Below the pieces are notes generated by a model. It was not told where the DNA came from and did no database searches. It worked only from the letters and a program-made list of their open reading frames with translations. The position numbers and the translations under genes are program-made. From assembly GCA_003024985.2 (NCBI GenBank), contig PXIH01S0000916.1: a stretch of DNA of 11,897 bases; one strand, 5' to 3'. The DNA comes from Euperipatoides rowelli (taxonomy: Eukaryota > Onychophora > Udeonychophora > Euonychophora > Peripatopsidae). Below are positions 7,167 through 11,897 of this stretch, in pieces; within the stretch, counting starts at the first letter, position 1; each line of letters starts with the position of its first letter.

Positions 7167-7406
7167 CAATAAGTGACAATTACTGTGTTTTTAACATTGC
7201 GCACATATTTCTGTCATTACGAGAGCCAATGGAATTTGGTGTCAAATTATCGAAATCGATCAAAAAAATGATTATTTCACCTCTAGATTATCCTAGGGTT
7301 TAAGCCTGATGTGTTAAATATGTAGTAGGAGTTAGGGTTCAGGATAAGGTTAGGACTGTAAATAATAAAATAATGCCGCTATCCATTTACTAAATGTCAC
7401 TTATTG
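7167..7406. mobile_element. 240-bp inverted-repeat element, MITE candidate
   Basis: CAATAAGTGACAATTA (7167-7182) and TAAATGTCACTTATTG (7391-7406) are inverted copies with 15 of 16 matches. The similarity continues weakly outward as CGG(T)AT(T/C), which suggests ends of about 20 bases. The interior is non-coding and contains GTTAGGGTT and AGGTTAGG words, a composition common in animal MITEs. No clear target duplication was found, so the exact ends and superfamily are open. The right end lies 10 bases from the stop codon of the minus-strand frame at 7593-7417, so insertion may have set that reading frame's 3' context. Confidence 0.5.
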
Positions 7407-7416
7407 GATCCGGGTT

Positions 7417-7593
7417 CTAGGCTTTCATCATTCTGATTGGTCTGTGAAGAAAACGTCTGTCTGGTCTAACCACCACACCACTATTACTGGAGTCCACGCA
7501 AGATTTTTCAGGCAAAATTATAGACTTGACGTCAGCGTCTGGATTGATATTTTGATTAATTAAACAAGCATTTTTTTTTACAAAAATACACAT
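7417..7593 (-). CDS. Candidate coding segment or terminal exon, unrecognised
   Basis: A minus-strand frame of 58 codons from an ATG at 7593 to TAG at 7419-7417. The first 18 residues are AT-rich and doubtful. From about 7538 the composition becomes distinctly coding-like: DADVKSIILPEKSCVDSS followed by NSGVVVRPDRRFLHRPIRMM, and base composition rises well above the surroundings. The other minus frames and the plus frames contain stops. An acceptor-like ATCAATCCAG ends at 7539; an exon from 7538 would be phase 1, the same phase as the exon at 5257. An SNSG-x-V block is shared with that exon's C-terminus (SNSGNV there, SNSGVV here). It could be an alternative last exon, a different gene or a transposon-borne fragment. 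No family is recognised. Confidence 0.38.
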   Translation of the reverse strand: MCIFVKKNACLINQNINPDADVKSIILPEKSCVDSSNSGVVVRPDRRFLHRPIRMMKA

Positions 7594-7778
7594 AAATCAA
7601 TGAAGTTGAAATAGGCATTGATAAACACTTTAAAGTTCAAATGTAAATGGATTTTTTTTAAAAAAAGTAATTGATATTTTTAAAGATTATTAGATAATTA
7701 CGAAAAAAAAAATTACTCCAGAAAAAAAAATTAAATAAAAAAAAAAGTTATTTACAATTAAATTTTTAAAATACTTGT
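7594..7778. other. A/T homopolymer-rich spacer
   Basis: Dominated by runs of A and T, with no feature apart from the homopolymers. Confidence 0.5.
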
Positions 7779-7910
7779 CTTTAGCTCCTCCCCTTTAAAA
7801 CATTGACTATTGTATAGACTTGGGGAGATATTTTGTTACATCATTGTTGAGAAATGAATAGCTTTTACTTTACCATTCTATACAATATTCACTAGCTTTG
7901 TCAGCTAAAG
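7779..7910. repeat. Bipartite inverted repeat of 132 bp
   Basis: Two nested inverted pairs share a centre. The outer arms are CTTTAGCT (7779-7786) with AGCTAAAG (7903-7910). The inner arms are TATTGTATAGA (7808-7818) with TCTATACAATA (7877-7887). The gaps between the pairs are 21 and 15 bases. Nineteen perfect pairs in matching order suggest one degraded palindrome, such as an old fold-back MITE, and not two coincidences. No target duplication is apparent. Confidence 0.45.
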
Positions 7911-8181
7911 GCTGGAAATCCTATGGTCTAATTGTTTAAATACTTGTACAGCATCATAATCAAATTCATCCTTTGTGCTATTATGCTCCAATTTGTTTAA
8001 AAAAAAATCAAAACAAACTTTACTAGAAGTGGAACATCCCTCAATTTACAGCATAAATCATCAGCAACAAAACGGATGTAGAAACAGTACATCATCAAAA
8101 TAATCTTGGATCCAAAAATAATTTAAAACCTTTTTTTTTAATAATCTCAGACAGAGGAGAGGAATATTCTTAATTTTATCT
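7911..8181. other. AT-rich non-coding stretch
   Basis: I see no gene or repeat here. It lies between the bipartite palindrome and the TTAA-flanked element. Confidence 0.4.
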
Positions 8182-8467
8182 TTAACCCTTTCACTTAATG
8201 GCGATTCTCAATCGCCATTTTCAATTTAGTAGTTGCACTCTAAAGTCGATTCTGAATCGCCATTTTCATTTCCTTGTATTTCATAATCAATAATTATATA
8301 TTCAAATATGCTTCAATTACTATTTTTTTTAGTTTCTAAGACACAAAATATATTTGTCTTTAATTATCCCAAGAGATTTTTTAAAAAAAATAAAAATCGA
8401 TTTTTCATTTTTATTGTGGAGCTGTAGAAACCAAATTCTCTGAATTCAGTGGAGTGGAAAGGGTTAA
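8182..8467. mobile_element. piggyBac-type non-autonomous element (MITE) between TTAA sites
   Basis: Starts TTAACCCTTTCACTTAATGG (8182 onward) and ends GGAGTGGAAAGGGTTAA (to 8467). Read inward from both sides the ends are TTAA-CCCTTTC-(C)ACT, an inverted repeat of about 10-11 bp with a one-base indel, bounded on both sides by TTAA. TTAA target duplication and CCCTTT/CCCTAG-type ends are established hallmarks of piggyBac. The left subterminal region carries a hairpin GGCGATT-CTC-AATCGCC (8200-8216) and a related second copy, TCGATTCTGAATCGCC, about 8244-8259. The interior has no transposase frame. It contains a minus-strand AATAAA (8415-8410), which would lie 154 bases past the stop of the frame at 8718-8569 and could serve it. 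Confidence 0.75.
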
Positions 8468-8568
8468 GTAACTTTTTTTTTATGCATTTTAAATTTTTTT
8501 TTCCCAGTGGAATTTTTTTTTAGTAATTATCTTTGAAAATCAATAATTTAAAAAAAAAAAAAAATCCA

Positions 8569-8718
8569 TTACATTTGACCATTATCAAAGATGTCATCCA
8601 AAGCCCTTCTCTTCCCCGATGGCAAAAACATAAATGTTTGATATTTTAATTCAAGTTCATTAATTTGTAGGAGGAGAGCAATTTGTATCTGGTATTCTTG
8701 AGATATTTCTACGCTAAT
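8569..8718 (-). CDS. Candidate terminal exon, unrecognised (49 residues plus stop)
   Basis: On the minus strand an AG (TTTAAATTATAG, ending at 8719) is followed by 49 open codons and TAA at 8571-8569. The segment starts ISVEISQEYQIQIALLLQIN, probably helical or coiled-coil, and ends FLPSGKRRALDDIFDNGQM. The latter half is encoded by an unusually GC-rich patch (about 8580-8625) and reads like a real protein C-terminus. Splicing at this AG would be phase 0; a second AG at 8709-8708 would give phase 1. The pyrimidine tract is poor, and by length alone a frame like this is expected by chance in this DNA. A neighbouring minus-strand frame (YVDYESVRVLDAVG, about 8780-8738) also looks coding but is out of frame, so a frameshifted pseudogene is another reading. 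Confidence 0.33.
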   Translation of the reverse strand: MSVEISQEYQIQIALLLQINELELKYQTFMFLPSGKRRALDDIFDNGQM

Positions 8719-8796
8719 CTATAATTTAAAATCATCCCACTGCATCTAGGACTCTGACGGATTCGTAGTCAACATACAATAAATGATGTGACAGGC

Positions 8797-8842
8797 TGAA
8801 TATTGAATGCCTTATTTGTTGAATATTGAATGCCTTATTTGT
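8797..8842. repeat. 23-bp tandem duplication
   Basis: TGAATATTGAATGCCTTATT plus TGT is present twice in direct succession (8797-8819 and 8820-8842) with no differences. It is a simple recent tandem duplication of no evident function. Confidence 0.9.
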
Positions 8843-10113
8843 TTATTGTAAGTTCCTGTATCCCAATCGAAGGTTTTAAAATCTCGGGTCAGAGGCCATG
8901 TTAGTTATTATTACTATGATGTGTAAGTAATGACATTCCATTTCCAAGTTTATACTATTGTAATTGTACCTTCTTTCAGAAATGCTGTCAGTGCCTCTGG
9001 TGGTCATATTCTTTATTAGAATGCATAACAACTACTACTGTATATTTAAAAAGAGGTAGGACACATTATGTCCGTAACTTAGTAAAAAAAAAAAAGTTAA
9101 ATGAGAGGTCAACTAGGCTTGGATTCTTGATACCAATTCTGTCTGCTTTGCAAAATTTAACTTAATATTTTATATAATTTTATTAAAATTTAACCCTTTG
9201 ACTAAAATTTTTTTATTAGATTTTAAGCTAGGATAGTGTGGAAATTTTTTTTCAGGACTGTGAATTGGTAATTTCATTACCATATTTTTGTTTTTTAATA
9301 TACAGAGATATGCTGCTAGCCATACAGAAATTGGGGAAAAAAAACTTGTGCAGAAAGAAACTATATTGGGAAATAAATGTGGCAATTAAAGGCATGGATA
9401 ACTTAAGGGTTTATAGTTTTTATATATGTTTTTTTTTCAAGTGATGAAATGCACAGTTTGAGATCTGCCATTAGTTCTCAAAGTTCTTTGAATTGAACTT
9501 ATGGCATTAAGCAAATATTGATTAGAAAAGCATTTTCATAAAATTAAATTACAGTTCATTAAATTAATTAGGGTAATATTCTAATTTATCTTCTCCAATT
9601 ATCACATACTGTACATCAAAGCTAAGAATTTGGGGAAAATTTTCCACGTCCCCCAAAAGATTTGAAATTTTATAAATTCCATTAAACTTGTAGCTCTCAC
9701 ATTGAGATCTATTTTTTTAGGAGGTTGGTGGTGGAGATCTTCACATTATTGTAACCCTTAATATATATATGTTTGTGTACAGCAAATGCCAAGGCCCTCT
9801 GAGACTTGTTAGTTTTTGTATTATTATTATAGATCTAATAAAATTCAGATACCCTGGCCTAACATCCTAAGATTCAGAATTATTGTCATGTGCATGTTTT
9901 GATGTTACTAATGTCATGTGTTTATCAAACTAATATTCTAAACTAAGATTTTGTAAACATTTTCACCTAAAAATTTACCTGCATGATACAGTTCAATCTT
10001 TTTTGCAAAAATACTGGAATTAGTTGAATCATGCAAGAGCAAGATGTCTAAATCGATCATCCAATAGGGTATATTACAGTGAAAACAATTTAATTTTTTT
10101 TCCAAAAATATAA
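8843..10113. other. Long AT-rich region without a supported gene
   Basis: No gene is seen with confidence. Two overlapping frames occur on opposite strands (9385-9170 minus and 9238-9444 plus). The plus one contains an acceptor-like TTTTTTAATATACAG just before 9306, but two frames stay open after it and nothing confirms either. TTTGGGG/CCCCAAA (9629-9635 and 9651-9657) is a small inverted repeat. There is an AT microsatellite-like run near 9760. The remainder is unstructured A/T-rich DNA. Confidence 0.45.
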
Positions 10114-10650
10114 TTTAGATATTTGGACAGCTTGATAACGGAAGATAAAAAGAACCACAAAAGAAGTCTGAACAAGGATAGGAATGCCAAAATCTGCTTT
10201 TTGGAAACAAAATAAACTTTAACAAACATTTAAGATTTTAAATGCTATGTTTGACCAGTTTTCTTATATGGATGCGAGACTTGGACTTTAACCAAAAACT
10301 TGGAATTTAAGAAGATCAATGTTTTCGATAGCTGGTGTGCAAGAAGAATGTGCAAGAAGAATGTTTAAAATAAAAAGGACATTTGATCAAAAAATTAGCC
10401 ATTGTGGAGAAGCTGAAGAGATGATTATAGTCTTTTGGATGAAGAAAGAGGAAATGGAAATATGTTGGTCATGTCTTGACTGAGAAGATTGCAGGAATTT
10501 GACTAGTAACACCATTTGTGAGATGGATAAAAAGACCACCACCAAGAAGGGAATGGCTGGACACTCTTAGGACTGGGCTAACATCAGGCAATACTCTGTA
10601 TTTAAAAATAAGAGCACATAATAGAAATCTTTGGCGTTCATTAAAGTGAA
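10114..10650 (+). pseudogene. Decayed non-LTR retrotransposon (LINE), C-terminal part of the reverse-transcriptase ORF
   Basis: Translating the plus strand in pieces recovers, in the usual order, the conserved tail of LINE polyproteins. These are a FRYLDSLITED block (F-x-YLGS in intact relatives) near 10114; RIGMPKSAFW near 10178; LYGCETWTLTKN at 10264; VFDSWCARRM near 10325; RKWKYVGHV near 10450; and RAHNRNLWRSL at 10611-10643. The blocks fall in different frames and are interrupted by stops, including a TGA where relatives usually have Trp, just before LYGCETW. A 13-bp tandem duplication (TGTGCAAGAAGAA at 10336-10348 and 10349-10361) also shifts frame. The copy is 5'-truncated, as is typical of LINEs. 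The clade (RTE- or Jockey-like) is not resolved. The 98-codon antisense frame at 10765-10469 is incidental. Confidence 0.8.
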
Positions 10651-10930
10651 ACTCAGTCTCAGAGAATGTAGCCAATGATGAAAGATTTGATGTAGCAAGT
10701 ACACCTATCCTCATAACCATTTTGAATTCTGATGTTACATTTTGTGTGATGTCATAGATTGACAAATGAATGCTAATGTCGAGCCATTTGACTTTTTAGG
10801 CTTATAAACTGTTACAATATAGAACTTGGTGTGTCTTTTCACTATTTTTGCTTATCTATCTTCATTTTTTTTTTTTTCGTTTGTGTGAGATTTTGATGCA
10901 TGATGACACTAAAAGGATAGTAGTTGTTTG
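10651..10930. other. Probable LINE 3' flank and AT-rich spacer
   Basis: The sequence just after the RT-like blocks (to about 10790) is less homopolymeric and may be the rest of the LINE 3' end. No poly(A) tail or target duplication could be fixed; the T run at 10865-10878 has the wrong polarity for a plus-strand insertion. No gene is seen. Confidence 0.35.
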
Positions 10931-11640
10931 TAGGGATGAGACACCAGTCAATTGACCAAAAAGATTTTGAACACTTTTTTTTGGTCAAAATCTAATTTTT
11001 CAACTAGAAAACCGTATAACAATACTGCAATATTTTTTAAATCATTCAGAAAGATATTTTAGAATTTGTCCACTAGAAGGTAGTTAGCCTACTTTATGAC
11101 ACTGTAATTATTTCTATATTTAATCTTTGCTGAAGTCAGGAACTTATTAACCCAATATGGCAATGTTTCCAAAGAATTACTGGAAATGTAAAAACATAAT
11201 TCAATTACTGCAAGAATATTTAACAGACCCCAGAATTTGAAGTAATGAAATAATAGTTATTTTCCCAAATTTATCTGAAATCTGTCCTGTTTGGAAAGCT
11301 ACAAAATGTTTAGTAATTATTGAGCGCAATGCAAAGGGGAAAACTAATCGTATTACAACAAAAGCATGATAGTCTGCAATATGTTCAAATTCTACACCAA
11401 ATAGTTGAGTAACATTAGAATCACTAAGATGAATTGGTCTACTTGGGGTTTAATTCATTGCAAAGTTAGGAGTCATCTTGCCACAAAATGTGCTGGTAAA
11501 TTACTTTATATTTATCAGAACTTAAATGTGTACAAATATCAGCCAACAATTACTATCAGATAATAGTGACAGAGAAGGAGAAACACAGTCTGAAAGTGAT
11601 AAAGCAAATCAAGATTCTTTAGAATCAGAAATGTCCTTGT
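10931..11640 (+). mobile_element. Possible hAT element end with eroded transposase remnant
   Basis: TAGGGATGAGACACCAGTCA at 10931 resembles the TAGGGATG-type left ends of hAT elements and is followed by palindromic subterminal words (CAATTGACC and TTGGTCAAAA). No matching right end (GGTGTCTCATCCCTA-type) occurs before the window ends. Downstream, a 45-residue plus-strand stretch from about 11431 includes VRSHLATKCAG, which recalls the L-x2-HL-x2-C end of BED-type zinc fingers in hAT transposases. An acidic stretch, REGETQSESDKANQDSLESE, follows at about 11573 in another frame. Stops interrupt everything, so this would be a dead copy. The link between the end and the protein traces is inferred and may be wrong. 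Confidence 0.28.
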
Positions 11641-11897
11641 GACTGGAGATTGAAGACTTTTTACTAAAGAGACTATTTTTCTGAGTATAGTACTGTAATA
11701 ACTAATAATTCATTAAGCTAATTCTTTATATACTGTAAGTAAGAAAAACTGGTGCATTTTATTTGCAGACTACAGGTAGCCATTTTATTAAACCTTGATA
11801 ACATTTTGTGATGTATGAGTATGACTATATGGACCTATGGTATTGTGGTATAGTATACCAATCTGAAAACAATGCCATTGAAATACATTGTAAAAAA
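11641..11897. other. AT-rich stretch to the window edge
   Basis: No gene or repeat boundary is recognised. It contains isolated TACTGTA words, as elsewhere in the window. Confidence 0.4.

Noticed and set aside
7406-7500. tRNA-like A box (GTGGTGGTTAGACC) and B-box-like GAACCCGGATCC on the minus strand
   Set aside because: No cloverleaf forms, and the region is better explained as the coding-like segment SNSGVVVRPDRR followed by a transposon end.
8989-9008. CTCF-like CCACCAGAGGCAC on the minus strand
   Set aside because: It lacks one base of the core and has no supporting context.
9170-9444. Overlapping frames on both strands, one behind an acceptor-like TTTTTTAATATACAG
   Set aside because: Two plus frames and one minus frame are open over the same bases, so openness carries little information, and no protein family is suggested.
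9629-9657. TTTGGGG/CCCCAAA inverted repeat around GGAAAATTTTCC
   Set aside because: Short arms and simple sequence; nothing links it to a gene or element.
10469-10765. 98-codon minus-strand frame
   Set aside because: It is antisense to the recognisable LINE reverse-transcriptase remnant on the plus strand and has no independent support.
1-11897. Bacterial, phage, CRISPR, toxin-antitoxin or viral gene systems
   Set aside because: No operon-like frames, ribosome-binding sites, direct-repeat arrays or viral genes are visible; the architecture is that of animal intronic and intergenic DNA.

Overview
The window is AT-rich, intron- or intergenic-type DNA from a eukaryote, most likely an invertebrate animal. 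The evidence is long A/T homopolymers, splice-site-bounded coding fragments instead of continuous genes, tRNA-derived short repeats, a decayed non-LTR retrotransposon, hAT-like and piggyBac-like non-autonomous DNA transposons and a minisatellite. No bacterial-type genes, rRNA or CRISPR arrays are visible. A mollusc or another lophotrochozoan would fit the repeat style, but that is only an impression. I could not name any host gene.

The best-supported host coding sequence is a terminal exon on the minus strand at 5257-5055: 66 codons after a clean polypyrimidine tract and AG, ending in a stop and followed by an AATAAA. Three further minus-strand stretches look coding but are weaker: 6802-6711 (a possible internal exon whose 3' phase fits the 5257 acceptor), 7593-7417 and 8718-8569 (both ending in stops). 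They could be exons of one or more minus-strand genes extending beyond the right edge, alternative 3' ends, or chance open frames. A short plus-strand frame at 3857-4000 also sits behind a good acceptor-like sequence.

The rest is mostly transposon-derived or low-complexity. From left to right: an isolated copy of a transposon end at 361; a 583-bp hAT-type non-autonomous element with 13-bp perfect terminal inverted repeats at 831-1413; a large TACTGTA/TACAGTA palindrome-rich tract at about 2745-2995; a perfect 63-bp x 3.3 minisatellite at 4208-4414; two tRNA-like units on the minus strand at about 5540-5628 and 5753-5823; a hAT-like terminal fragment at 5994-6128; a 240-bp inverted-repeat element at 7167-7406; a bipartite inverted repeat at 7779-7910; a piggyBac-type MITE between two TTAA sites at 8182-8467; a broken LINE reverse-transcriptase C-terminus at about 10114-10650; and another hAT-like end at 10931.

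The window therefore looks like the 3' part of one or more minus-strand genes whose introns and flanks have been colonised by several unrelated families of small mobile elements. I found no convincing new multi-gene system. The points most worth following are the unidentified minus-strand exons with different C-terminal tails, and the well-delimited non-autonomous transposons.
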